Shown here: positions 1 through 10,175 of the stretch, one piece after another
Position numbering within the stretch: the stretch's first letter is position 1
Layout: each line of letters starts with the position of its first letter
The notes under the pieces: generated by a model
Database searches by the model: none
Told to the model about the DNA's origin: nothing
Seen by the model: only the letters and a program-made list of their open reading frames with translations
Position numbers and translations under genes: made by a program
NCBI GenBank assembly: GCA_031268995.1
Contig: JAIRWK010000320.1
Span: 1-46,046, forward strand
Reading direction: 5' to 3'
Source of the DNA: Planctomycetaceae bacterium
GTDB taxonomy: Bacteria > Planctomycetota > Planctomycetia > Pirellulales > Thermoguttaceae
Length of the DNA: 46,046 nucleotides

Positions 1-36
1 TAAATAATCCGTGTATAAATCTAATCGTTCTTCCAT
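1..36 (-). CDS. 5' end of a CDS truncated by the window edge; N-terminus MEERLDLYTDYL, possibly an IS4/IS701-type transposase
   Basis: Minus-strand ATG at 36 is followed by 12 open codons; the LYTDYL start resembles some IS transposases (recalled, not searched). Confidence 0.3.
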   Translation of the reverse strand, partial: MEERLDLYTDYL

Positions 37-63
37 GATAAAAAATCCTGTTCCTGCTTGGTT

Positions 64-153
64 GTACTCAAGCTGTTTTGAAATTCCCGAAGCTGAACAC
101 GCAAACACAACAACGTCAAGCGGTTGCTCAAGGGCGAAGCCTATCGCCCTACC
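64..153 (+). repeat. Family A element, copy
   Basis: tactcaagctgttttgaaattcccgaagctgaacacgcaa...gggcgaagcctatcgcccta. Confidence 0.9.
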
Positions 154-729
154 TTAAATTTCGGGGCAACATCCACCCTTGAATGTGCATTTTATCAGGT
201 TTATGTAATTCCGCAATCATCTTTCTAAAGATAGCACAATAAGGCAATACCAGAAAATATCTTTTCACAAATTTCACAAAAAACAATAAAATAAAAATGT
301 GTATTGATTGTTAATGGTACATTCATTACTCGACGATACCTAAATTTCTTAATGGTAAACACGAAATGCGTAACATGAGTAAATAATCAACCTTATTTAA
401 CTGTACAGTTTTTTAAGTCCACCGCTCTAAATACCCCCACAATAACAACAACGTAGGCAGTTTTAATCAGTTCAAATATCTATAACACAAACTGAAACAA
501 TGAATTAACAAAAAACAGACACTGGAACTTCGGATTAAAAATTCCTCCTTCATTAAAAATTTCCCCTTTGTTTTTGTGCTTTAAAGTTTAGTTGAGACCA
601 ATTGTGGGGGGGGGGTTTTAATTTGTGGTTTGCTGTTTATATTGTTTGCCGTTTGCATGAGATCCGTGGTGCGTTTTTTATCGCGATTTTTCAAACACAT
701 TTGAATATAAATTTTGATTTAAAATAACA

Positions 730-2460
730 ATGCCTAATTTTTTTCTTGACAATAAGGACATACGTTTTCTTTTTGACTATTTTGATATTCGTGAGCTTGC
801 GGAATTGCAGGAGCGGAATACGCCTAACGGTGATGCGGATTACTTGCCAGACAATATTGATGATATGGTTGACAATTACCGCAAAATTCTTGAGGTTATT
901 GGCGAAATCTCTGCGGAAACGATTGCCCCAAATTCGACGCAAGTTGACGCGGAAGGCAATAAACATAATCCTGACGGTACTGTAACATTGCACCCTTTGG
1001 TACAACAAAATCTTGACCGTCTTGCCCAAGCCGATATGCTCGGTTTCACCATTCCGCGCAAGTACGGCGGTCTCAATTGCCCAATCCTAATTTACACAAT
1101 TGCAACCGAAATTGTTTCTCGCGGCGATTGCTCTTTTATGAATATGTTCGGATTGCAAGGGATTGCGGACACAATTTATGCGTTTGCGTCTGACGAGATA
1201 AAAGATGAAGTGTTGCCGAAATTCGCGTTGGGCAAAGTTACGGGAGCAATGGTTCTGACTGAACCGGATGCGGGAAGCGACTTGCAAGCCGTGCAATTAC
1301 GCGCCGATCAAAAAGATGATGGAAGTTGGGTTTTAAATGGAGTGAAACGATTTATTACCAATGGTTGCGGAGAAGTGTTGTTGGTGTTGGCGAGAAGTGA
1401 ACATGAGATCAAAGATGGTCGCGGGTTGAGTTTATTTATTGCCGAGCGTTCGTCGGCGGTGAAGGTTCGTTGTCTTGAGCATAAACTTGGCATTCATGGC
1501 AGTCCGACTTGCGAGTTGGTTTTCAACAATACGCCAGCGCGTTTGATTGGAGAACGGCAACGCGGGTTGATTACCTACGTGATGGCGTTGATGAATGGTG
1601 CGCGTCTTGGAATAGCGGCTCAATCGTTGGGAGTAGCTGAATCGGCGTATCGTCTTGCCCGCGAATACGCGCACAGCCGTGAACAATTCGGAGGGGCAAT
1701 TGAACGGCTTGCGCCCGTGGCGGAAATGGTTGCGAATATGAGCGTGCGGATCGAAGCAATGCGAGCATTGACTTACGAAACCGCTAGAGTGTGTGACATT
1801 GAAAATAACACAAACCGCTTGCTTGAACGCAATGCCGACACTCTTGCCGAAACAGAAAAGAAAGAATTTAAACAACGAAGCAGAACACTCAAGCGATTAA
1901 ATGCCATCTTGACGCCAATGAGCAAATATTATTGCGCGGAAAGTGCGATTGCGATTACGAATGATACTGTCCAAGTGCTTGGCGGCAGTGGTTTCTTGCG
2001 GGATTATGCCGCAGAGCGTTACTTGAGAGACGCAAGAATCACATCAATATACGAAGGAACAAGCCAATTGCAAATCATCGCCGCAATTCGAGGAATTACG
2101 AGCGGTGTTTACTTTGATCACATAACGCAATTTGAGCAAAAAGAATTTGCCGACGATAAATTGACCGAATTAAAATCCATCCTGATCAATAAACGTACAG
2201 AAATTCAATCATCTGTAGAATTCGCCAAATCACGCGGCGGAAATTATATTGAGCTTGCGGCAAGAAATTTAGTGGATGCGGCTGTATCGGTATTGATTGG
2301 GCATTATTTATTGGGGCAAGCAGAAAGGAACGAACGCAAAAAATCCGTCGCCAACCTATTCATCACCCAAAACGCCCCACAAATAACCACGAATTGCACA
2401 AAAGTGAACTCAGGAAATACACAAGTCATAGAACAATACCAATTGTTGACCAACCCATGA
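730..2460 (+). CDS. Acyl-CoA dehydrogenase family protein (576 aa)
   Basis: Motifs such as MVLTEPDAGSD, QVLGGSGFLRDYAAERYLRDARITSIYEGTSQLQ. Confidence 0.93.
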   Translation: MPNFFLDNKDIRFLFDYFDIRELAELQERNTPNGDADYLPDNIDDMVDNYRKILEVIGEISAETIAPNSTQVDAEGNKHNPDGTVTLHPLVQQNLDRLAQADMLGFTIPRKYGGLNCPILIYTIATEIVSRGDCSFMNMFGLQGIADTIYAFASDEIKDEVLPKFALGKVTGAMVLTEPDAGSDLQAVQLRADQKDDGSWVLNGVKRFITNGCGEVLLVLARSEHEIKDGRGLSLFIAERSSAVKVRCLEHKLGIHGSPTCELVFNNTPARLIGERQRGLITYVMALMNGARLGIAAQSLGVAESAYRLAREYAHSREQFGGAIERLAPVAEMVANMSVRIEAMRALTYETARVCDIENNTNRLLERNADTLAETEKKEFKQRSRTLKRLNAILTPMSKYYCAESAIAITNDTVQVLGGSGFLRDYAAERYLRDARITSIYEGTSQLQIIAAIRGITSGVYFDHITQFEQKEFADDKLTELKSILINKRTEIQSSVEFAKSRGGNYIELAARNLVDAAVSVLIGHYLLGQAERNERKKSVANLFITQNAPQITTNCTKVNSGNTQVIEQYQLLTNP

Positions 2461-2467
2461 AATTACA

Positions 2468-2570
2468 TACTCAAGCTGTTTTAAAATTCATGGAGCTGAT
2501 TACGGAAGCGCAACAACGTGAAGCGGTTGTTCGGTGGCGAAGCCTATCGCCGATACCGGCTTCGGTATAC
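2468..2570 (+). repeat. Family A element, copy
   Basis: tactcaagctgttttaaaattc...taccggcttcggtata. Confidence 0.9.
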
Positions 2571-2632
2571 CGTCTTTAACAACCATTTAATGTTGTTGTG
2601 TTTACGTATTCGGTTGTGGAAATTTTGAAATT

Positions 2633-2707
2633 GTAGAGGCGTACCCTTGCGGTCGCCCCGATGCGGGAATTAATCTCACACGGGCAACCGCAAGAGTTGC
2701 CCCTACC
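2633..2707. repeat. Imperfect inverted repeat of the gggcaaccgcaagggttgccc type
   Basis: gtagaggcgtacccttgcggtcgcccc...gggcaaccgcaagagttgcccctac. Confidence 0.65.
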
Positions 2708-2752
2708 GTCCACAACAAAATGATTTTAGGAAATTCCCAAAAACCATTTTAA

Positions 2753-2867
2753 AAGATCAGCACGCAGACGACGCAGATTTGGAGTAGATGTTCGCAAGAT
2801 CGGAAAATAGAATCTAATCTGCGATTATCTTTAGAGAATCTGTGTCATCTGCGTGCTGATTTTAAAA
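2753..2867. repeat. Family D palindromic element
   Basis: gatcagcacgcagacgacgcagattt...aatctgtgtcatctgcgtgctgat. Confidence 0.85.
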
Positions 2868-2872
2868 GGTAT

Positions 2873-3000
2873 TATGCTCAAGCTACTTTAAAATTCCCGA
2901 AGAAGTTGCGGTAAACCTGCAACGCAAAGCGTTAGGCAAACGCAACAACGTGAAACGGTTATTCAAGGGCAAGCCTATCGCCTATACGGCTTCGGTGTAC
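2873..3000 (+). repeat. Family A element, long variant
   Basis: Carries the extra segment cggtaaacctgcaacgcaaagcgttaggcaa. Confidence 0.85.
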
Positions 3001-3501
3001 CTGCGGTCGTTTCAGGGGCAAAAATTGGGAAGCATCAAATTCTTGCAACAGGACAGTACCAGAAAGAACTTTTGTTATTTCATATTCCGTAGCAGGATAT
3101 TCAGCCTTTGTATCTGGATTTCTGTTTGTAGAAATGTTGCGTTTAATGTGTGGAATTTTGCCTTTGACAAAATGTTGATATTCATTTCTTATCTCTTCAA
3201 TTCTTTTGTCTGTTGTGCAATTTATTTCTGTTATACTCAAGCGGTCTCTATATTCTTTTAACAACTTGCATTGGTTTTCATTCAATTTTGAGTACATTGG
3301 GTTAGACCAATCTAATCTCAGGTACAGCATCTTCACAAACTGCCGATACCGAGAATAATAGCCCAAAAAACAAAACCTGAAAAAAATAACTCTTTCATAA
3401 ACAAAAAATCTTGCCAACATTTTAACTCTCCCCCCCTCAATTCTGACTAACAGGAACTTCCAAAAAACTCCGTGAGAAATACCGATGCAATACATCTTCA
3501 A
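2959..3501 (-). CDS. Hypothetical protein; C-terminal tail reads into a family A repeat
   Basis: Open frame; central region (KLNENQCKLLKEYRDRLSITEINCTTDKRIEEIRNEYQHF) looks coding; last ~13 aa are repeat-derived. Confidence 0.35.
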   Translation of the reverse strand: MKMYCIGISHGVFWKFLLVRIEGGRVKMLARFFVYERVIFFRFCFLGYYSRYRQFVKMLYLRLDWSNPMYSKLNENQCKLLKEYRDRLSITEINCTTDKRIEEIRNEYQHFVKGKIPHIKRNISTNRNPDTKAEYPATEYEITKVLSGTVLLQEFDASQFLPLKRPQVHRSRIGDRLALE

Positions 3502-3534
3502 TAAGTGTACAATAATGATCTCAACTTTTCAATA

Positions 3535-3855
3535 CTTCTCCGTCCCGTTAGGGACGGAATGCGAGAACTTTTCAAACGGCTTAATTGCAATCACATTGCG
3601 TCCAATACGGGACGCGGAATATTTTTGACATTATTTTCTACCAACATATTGTCCCTAACGGGACAGGATCGTCAGTTACTTGTAACCGATCATCAACTTT
3701 ATAATCTCGCCCCTGCGGGCTTTGTGTTTTGGGACATCCGATCCGGCGGTTGCGCTGCGCTACACCGCCGGTTATGCACATCACGCCTCATACGGGGCTA
3801 CGGAAAATATTCGACCGCCAAATTTCGATGTCGCTGTTTACAAAAAACTAGGTTT
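3535..3855 (+). repeat. Family B multi-hairpin repeat, copy 1
   Basis: cgtcccgttagggacggaatgcgagaacttttcaaacgg...cgtccaatacgggacgcgg...ttgtccctaacgggacaggatcg...gcggttgcgctgcgctacaccgccggttatgcacatcacgcc. Confidence 0.85.
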
Positions 3856-4040
3856 TAGAAATTCCCAATAGATGATTTTTAAAGCGACAAAAGAGACATA
3901 AATGACGATAGGAACATGTAAATATTGAGTAAATGATTACTCCATCCCTATCGTTTTTTGTGTTCCCCAAAACTGTTCGTAGGCGATATGGGCGGTAGGC
4001 TTCGCCCATACTGGCTAACTGTGTAATCCACAAACGATCT

Positions 4041-5039
4041 TTATTGACCGACGAATAATCCTGTGGCGTACCAGAGTCCGTTTGAACTTTGAACCATGTC
4101 GTAGGCGAAATATTTTTGTTTTGCCCTAACACTTCGCCAATGAGCCGGCGAACCACGCCAACCACGTACACACGCTAACGCCGCCTCAAAATGCCCGTTG
4201 TACAAACCACTTTGCGCACAAACTTCCGAAATTCCCTCGCCCAAAATCGCACGAACCCTGCTCGACCTCGCAGAAAAATTCTGATGTCCAAGCACACGGT
4301 TTTTGGCTTGATACGCTGCATGATCCGTCGCCTCCGTCATCAATGTCTGGTCAATCTCACCATCAGCACTAAGCGGACGATCTGGATGAATTTTGACCGC
4401 ATACGTTAATGTCCTTTGCGTCAACTTGCACGACGGAATCGTTAAAAACGTCGTCGTCTGAAATTGATTCGGCGCAGTGAAATTGATAAAAGGTAAAACC
4501 CCAATAACTTCACCATAATACGCCTCGTCATAATCCGCAAAATCAACTATCGCAAGACCGGGAAGTTTGACCATCTCCTTGAACATCGGTAACTCAAGAA
4601 CAGAAACCTCACGCCCACCATCACCCAACACCTTCGCATCAACCGACAACTTCAAAACCACAAATTGCTCCTTCACCTTCGCCATCGCGTCCGACTCAAA
4701 AACATTCCGCTCAAACTCATCACAAACATACGGCAACATCCCCGATTGATTAACTTGATTGCGATTACGAGACGACTTCACAACACCACTCACGCCCAAA
4801 CCACTGTTCGCAACTTGCGCCGAATCGCCGCTGTTGCCGTTGCCTTCCGCCGAAAAATAAATCAATAAATTTCGACCCGATGTTCGAGCAACATGCATTG
4901 CCACGTCAAAATCCTCAAACCAACTACGCTCACTCGCAAAAAGATTGCCGCCCAATTGCCCCGATAAAAAGGACACCGACAACAAAACATACACCAAAGC
5001 CAACCTAAATGGGTTCGAGAACAACTTCCGAAAAATCAT
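4041..5039 (-). CDS. Secreted thioredoxin-like protein; ORF stays open upstream to 5360
   Basis: Signal-like N-terminus MIFRKLFSNPFRLALVYVLLSVSFLSGQ, then SWFEDFDVAMHVARTSGRNLLIYFSAEG and FERNVFESDAMAKVKEQFVVLKLSVD typical of thioredoxin-fold proteins. Confidence 0.65.
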   Translation of the reverse strand: MIFRKLFSNPFRLALVYVLLSVSFLSGQLGGNLFASERSWFEDFDVAMHVARTSGRNLLIYFSAEGNGNSGDSAQVANSGLGVSGVVKSSRNRNQVNQSGMLPYVCDEFERNVFESDAMAKVKEQFVVLKLSVDAKVLGDGGREVSVLELPMFKEMVKLPGLAIVDFADYDEAYYGEVIGVLPFINFTAPNQFQTTTFLTIPSCKLTQRTLTYAVKIHPDRPLSADGEIDQTLMTEATDHAAYQAKNRVLGHQNFSARSSRVRAILGEGISEVCAQSGLYNGHFEAALACVRGWRGSPAHWRSVRAKQKYFAYDMVQSSNGLWYATGLFVGQ

Positions 5040-5925
5040 CAAGATTTTTCCCCCGTATATCCCCCCCCGTTTGCACAACCAATACAATGTGCAATAATGT
5101 TGCATCTGTACTTTGGTATAAATGACGCGCTGGGCAAGTTGCCGTACTAGATACGACAAAACGCCAGTCAACAATTTGCCAAACATGGCAGCCGGATCAA
5201 AAGAACCGGCGACCATGTTACAGGATATACATTTACACCTTTTAAAGGATGCTTTAGCGAAATTGATTTTGCAGTTGCGATCACTCGCAACAGTCGCCTC
5301 GACAACCAAATCAGATTTAACATTTGTGTTGCTGTCGTTCATCTTTAATTTTCCGATCATCTTTAACCTCCGTTGAGATTTAAAAAAGTTTAAACTGTCC
5401 GCACTAGAAATCTCGGCAACTGTTGTACGCTTAACTATCGTAAAGCAGGCATTTACAATTTTGAACCGAATAATTGCAGCACTCGCAGTATATTATTTCG
5501 CAAATTCCATTGTCCATCCGCAAAACAATTGCGCAACAAATAATCACACCGCCAAACGGCATAAAAAATTATTTGTTCCAAAGACAACAAAAAATGCGAA
5601 CCAATCACGTTGCCTTGCCATCAAGAACAACTCCTCTTGAAAAACAGACGTACCATCCATTCAAAAAAATCAAAGTTGAAAACCAAAGCCGTAACTTGCA
5701 CAAAAGTACTTTGCAAAGATAATAAAAATGTTAAACTTTAACGATTATGCAATATCTGCCGGATATAATATGCCATCCCCACCAACCTGTAAAGTCCCCC
5801 CACAAGTCAAAACCGGCTGTTCGCGTTTTGGGAGAACAGGGACGTGAGGAACATAAAGGAAAATGGGGACGATGTGCTGTAACCGGTGTAGTTATCCATG
5901 AGCAACTGCTTTGTGTTTTTGTGAT

Positions 5926-6028
5926 TATACCGTAGCCGGTAGGGCGATAGGCTTCGCCCCAGAACAACCGCTTCACGTTGTTGCGCTTGCGTGTCCAGCT
6001 TCAGGAATTTTAAAACAGCTTCAGTATA
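5926..6028 (-). repeat. Family A element, copy
   Basis: TA-taccgtagccggtagggcgatagg...agcttcagta-TA. Confidence 0.93.
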
Positions 6029-6163
6029 AATATCCTGCGTTTTGACTTTTAAAACAGCTTTTGAGTTTGCTTTAGTTTATTGTAATTTGAATTGTGATTT
6101 TGGTTGGGCGAAGGTCGCTTGACACACTAATTCAAAAAATTTTCACCTTAACCAAATTTAACG

Positions 6164-8134
6164 ATGAAAAATACGATTAAAAATTCACTGTGTTTTGTTT
6201 CACCTCTGTTTTTTCTTTTGACATTTTGTGGAACGATACTCGTCGTTTCGCAAGATGTTGTCCAAGCCGGTAAATTTTCGCGTTGGCGGCACGTCAACCC
6301 GATCAGCCGTCAAACAAGTCAAATTGATTTTGACACGGTAATGGCGAAAATTAAATCAAATCCGATTGAGCCGAAAAGCTCGGATTTGATTCGTTGCAAA
6401 AAATTATTGCTCAACGAATGCAATAAATTGATCAAAATCCTCGCCAACGATACCAATCACGAAGCGGCGGATTCTTGGCGTGAGGAACTACAACTCGACG
6501 GACTTAAATCAATTCTTACCGGTACGGAATTGCCCGATATTAAAATAATTCAAGATATGTGGAATAATTTTAATAAGGATAAAATCGGTTTGCGTTGGGA
6601 GATTTTCAACGGGGTACGTAATGAGTTGCGGCGTTATCAAACGATGCATGGACTTTTGGAACTTGGCAAAGAGTATAATACGCAACTCGCAACTGTTAGT
6701 GATCGTTTTGAGGTTGTTTTGCGTGATTACCTCAAAACAGCTTCGTCAATCGACGGCGCAACATTAAATGATATTATCGTTTGGTACAACGACATAAGCC
6801 TTTTTGATCCCCGCGCGGCGCAAATTGTTACTCTTGCCCGCAAGAAAATTTCTGTGCCTAATATCCGGTTTTCAGTCAACGATCAATTTATGGCAAGCGG
6901 TTTTAGCCGTGAGCTTGAGCGTGATATTGATGTCAATGAAACAATTCAAGGAACAAAAATTGTCGGCTCCGGCAGCATGACAGGAACAAGTCATTCGGAA
7001 GTTGCCACACGAACAAAAGGCGCGGCAATAGACATAATTATCGATGCCGAAATGGAAACGAAAACAACAGGTTATCATCCGCCTGTAACTCTAAATACAA
7101 ATACAACAGGTACTCTTTCCGGCAAGAAACGAGTAATACTTTCGCCCGATAAAATTACGGCTTTTCCCGCAACTTCCGACGCGGATTTAAAAGCGGATAT
7201 TTACAATGTTCGTGTTAATGCCGGAGCGTTGGTGCGTTGTATTGCAAAACGGCAAGTGGAAAATCAACGAGAAGATTCGTTGGCAGAGGCGGAATTGCGG
7301 GCGGAGGCGAGGTTGAACGATCAAATAGACGCAATTGTTGACGCGGAAATTTTTGACGCGAATGAACAATACCAAAAAAGTTTTCGCCGTCCGTTGAAAA
7401 AATTTGGTTTGCTGCCTGAATTTGATCTTTCAAGTTCCGCTGCTAACGCGAATAAAAATTTGTCTGGCAAAATAAACGGATATGCACTCGTCGGAACAAC
7501 ATTTCAACCAAGCAGCCCAATAAACGCGCCCGAAATTGAAAATAATTACGACGTGTACGTTCAATTACATCAATCATTGCCAAATAACGTAGCAGCGTTT
7601 GCGTTGGCAGGTAAGAATTTCGATGAATCTAATTCGAATTTAAGCGAACAATTAGGAAGTGAACTCGAGTCGCTGCGCCAAATTTTTGAACGCAAAGAAG
7701 GACAAGAACCGATTGCGATAACGTTTGCGGGCAAAGCACCGGTTGCGATAACGTTTGAGGAAGATATTGTCAAAATAGTTGTCCGAATAAATGGATTTAC
7801 CCAAAATGGTTCAAGACATCCCGGACTCGATATTACGTTGAGTTACAAGGTAAAGATTGAACAAACAACCGACGGTAATAACATCGTCGTCCTTGAGCAA
7901 TCCAAAGACCCCGACGCAATGCCGCGAGGTAAAGAACACGTTACAGCAAGAGAACAAACAATCAGAACAGTCGTGCTACGCCGTTTAGGAACAGTACCAA
8001 AACGCGTAGAACTCAAACCGTTCGGATTGAAATGGAAGGGTTGGCAAGGCAGCGGCGAATTAGTACCAGTCTTCGCAAAATCCACAGGCGGCTGGTTGAC
8101 CATCGGGCTAAATTGGAAAAAAAAGAATGACTGA
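6164..8134 (+). CDS. Conserved secreted protein of unknown function (656 aa)
   Basis: Long ORF, N-terminal signal peptide, good coding character, followed by hairpin repeats. Confidence 0.8.
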   Translation: MKNTIKNSLCFVSPLFFLLTFCGTILVVSQDVVQAGKFSRWRHVNPISRQTSQIDFDTVMAKIKSNPIEPKSSDLIRCKKLLLNECNKLIKILANDTNHEAADSWREELQLDGLKSILTGTELPDIKIIQDMWNNFNKDKIGLRWEIFNGVRNELRRYQTMHGLLELGKEYNTQLATVSDRFEVVLRDYLKTASSIDGATLNDIIVWYNDISLFDPRAAQIVTLARKKISVPNIRFSVNDQFMASGFSRELERDIDVNETIQGTKIVGSGSMTGTSHSEVATRTKGAAIDIIIDAEMETKTTGYHPPVTLNTNTTGTLSGKKRVILSPDKITAFPATSDADLKADIYNVRVNAGALVRCIAKRQVENQREDSLAEAELRAEARLNDQIDAIVDAEIFDANEQYQKSFRRPLKKFGLLPEFDLSSSAANANKNLSGKINGYALVGTTFQPSSPINAPEIENNYDVYVQLHQSLPNNVAAFALAGKNFDESNSNLSEQLGSELESLRQIFERKEGQEPIAITFAGKAPVAITFEEDIVKIVVRINGFTQNGSRHPGLDITLSYKVKIEQTTDGNNIVVLEQSKDPDAMPRGKEHVTAREQTIRTVVLRRLGTVPKRVELKPFGLKWKGWQGSGELVPVFAKSTGGWLTIGLNWKKKND

Positions 8135-8144
8135 TGGGAATTTT

Positions 8145-8238
8145 TATACCGTAGCCAGAATGGGCGATATGCTTCGCCCTTGAACAGCCGTCCCGCGATG
8201 CTGCGCTTGCGCGTTCAGTTTAAAACAGCTTGGGTATA
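8145..8238 (-). repeat. Family A element, copy
   Basis: TA-taccgtagcc...cttgggta-TA. Confidence 0.9.
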
Positions 8239-8245
8239 ATTTTTA

Positions 8246-8290
8246 ATTCGGTCGATTTTCAGTCGAAAGAAATCGACCGAATTCGAATAA
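8246..8290. repeat. Family E short palindrome between convergent genes, terminator-like
   Basis: attcggtcgattttcagtcgaaagaaatcgaccgaat. Confidence 0.8.
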
Positions 8291-8384
8291 AACATTGCCA
8301 TGAAATAAAATTACCATTAATGCCCTCAAGTTAGGGGTAGTACCTTTTGCTTTAGAAATTCCACGACACTCGCTGGATTTTTTA

Positions 8385-9503
8385 TTATTTGTGATTTTCT
8401 TCGATTATTTCCAGTAATTTCGGCACTATTTCTTCGTATGAAAAAGTGCCGATAATTTTTCCTTTTTGCTTTAAGTTTACTGATTTGATGCCGCACCACA
8501 CGCCGAAATCCGCATTGTCTGTTTCGCCCGGTCCGTTGACTCGGCAACCCATTACCGCTATCGTTACCGGATAATCTTTGATCACACGTGTCCTGTCATA
8601 AATCCTCTCCGCCAACGCAACAAAACGATCATTCTCAACCCGCGCACAACTCGGACAACTTATAATATTCAACGCCGCACGTTGCCAAATTCCCGAATGT
8701 ATCGTACCATTTTTGACGTTCTCCAAAATAAGTTTGCCCGCAATTATCTCCTCCTCTTTTCGATCATTCGATACCGTCAAGGAAACTCGCAACGTGTCGC
8801 CAATCCCTTCAGCAAGAAGCGGCTCAATCGCCGCCCGCGATTTAATTAACCCCTCCGGCAAAAGACCCGCCTCCGTTACACCAAGATGCAACGGAACATC
8901 AGGACAAATCACAGAAAAACGCTTGTTTGCCGCCGTAACTGTTGCGGGATCAGACGATTTAATTGACACACAATACCTCGCGAAATTCAACGTATCAATA
9001 AATTCAGAATGCTCAACCGCACTGCGTATCATCAAATCAATATTCTTGCCCGACTCCGCATCAACTAATAAGTTCGGATCAAGACTCCCGCAATTCACCC
9101 CCACTCTAACCGCACAATCGTTTTCCCGTGCAACTCGAATAATGAATTTCACTTTTTCTTGCCAAGCCGTTTGCGGTTCAAAATGATGTAAATGTCCGGG
9201 GTTGTATCTGATCTTGTCAACATACGGAGCAACCAATTCGGCTAACTTATAATTTTCTTGCAAATCAACCGACAAGTTTGCTGTTGTCCGCTTCCGAATC
9301 TCACGCAACGCATCCGCGTCCGCCTTTGAATCAACCGCAATCCTAACAATCGTCGCACCCGCATCCGCAAGACGTTGACAAACCGCCGCCGTCGATTCAA
9401 TATCAACCGTTTTAGTTGCCGCCATACTTTGAACCGCAACAGGTTCGCCGCCACCAATCGAAATCGTACCTATACGGACAATCCGCGTTTTTTTTTGTAA
9501 CAT
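8385..9503 (-). CDS. ispG: 4-hydroxy-3-methylbut-2-en-1-yl diphosphate synthase
   Basis: VQSMAATKTVDIESTAAVCQRLADAGATIVRIAVDS, RYNPGH, RVGVNCGSLDP, SCPSCARVEND, GCRVNGPGE. Confidence 0.96.
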   Translation of the reverse strand: MLQKKTRIVRIGTISIGGGEPVAVQSMAATKTVDIESTAAVCQRLADAGATIVRIAVDSKADADALREIRKRTTANLSVDLQENYKLAELVAPYVDKIRYNPGHLHHFEPQTAWQEKVKFIIRVARENDCAVRVGVNCGSLDPNLLVDAESGKNIDLMIRSAVEHSEFIDTLNFARYCVSIKSSDPATVTAANKRFSVICPDVPLHLGVTEAGLLPEGLIKSRAAIEPLLAEGIGDTLRVSLTVSNDRKEEEIIAGKLILENVKNGTIHSGIWQRAALNIISCPSCARVENDRFVALAERIYDRTRVIKDYPVTIAVMGCRVNGPGETDNADFGVWCGIKSVNLKQKGKIIGTFSYEEIVPKLLEIIEENHK

Positions 9504-9523
9504 TTTTTATTCAGTGGACAAAG

Positions 9524-9640
9524 ACACGGCACGCAGATTTCGGAAAGATATTCGCAAGATCAGAGAACCCAAAAATCCGATCCGCGACCATCTTTAGTAA
9601 TCTGTATTATCTGCGTGCTGATATTTTTTTTTCAAAAGGA
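9524..9640. repeat. Family D palindromic element
   Basis: cacggcacgcagatttcggaaagatattcgcaagatcag...ctgtattatctgcgtgctgat. Confidence 0.75.
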
Positions 9641-9645
9641 CAAAG

Positions 9646-9748
9646 TATACCGTAGCCGGTAAGGCGATAGGCTTCGCCCTTGAACAGCCGCTTCGCGATG
9701 CTACGCTTGCGTGTCCGGCTTCAGGAATTTTAACACAGCTTTAGTATA
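9646..9748 (-). repeat. Family A element, copy
   Basis: TA-taccgtagccggtaaggcgatagg...agctttagta-TA. Confidence 0.93.
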
Positions 9749-9992
9749 GCAGTTCACACAACATTATTCTACTCAATTGCAATATTGTTGCTATACCGAA
9801 TATCACAAAAACAGATTGCAGGTTGGGCAAAAAGGGGTATTGTGTAGTTTGTTGTCGGTGGATACAATACCCGCCTGGATTGTTTTTTTGGATTCGGCGA
9901 GAATTGGGCATATTTTAATTGCGTGAATGGGTTGAAATTTGTCGATCCTAGTTGAATGAGAATCAAAGTTATACCGAAGTCGGTATAGGCGA

Positions 9993-10118
9993 TATACTCA
10001 AGCTGTTTTAAAATTCCCGAAGCTACGGTAAGCCTACAACGCAGAGCGTTAGGCAAGCGTAGCGACGTGAAGCGGTTGTTCAAGGGCGAAGCCTATCGCC
10101 TTACCGGCTACGGTGTAA
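9993..10118 (+). repeat. Family A element, long variant
   Basis: tactcaagctg...cggtaagcctacaacgcagagcgttaggcaag...ccggctacggtgta. Confidence 0.9.
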
Positions 10119-10175
10119 CAGTCGCCGAAAATTTGACCGCGAACAGTTTGCAAACCCTAAACCAAAATCAGAAAA

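Noticed and set aside
3505-3858. ORF of 117 aa (and the related 16596-16934 ORF with NILSLTGRDHRLLITDHQPHNLAP)
   Set aside because: Both are translations of family B repeat; similarity between them reflects repeat DNA, not a protein family.
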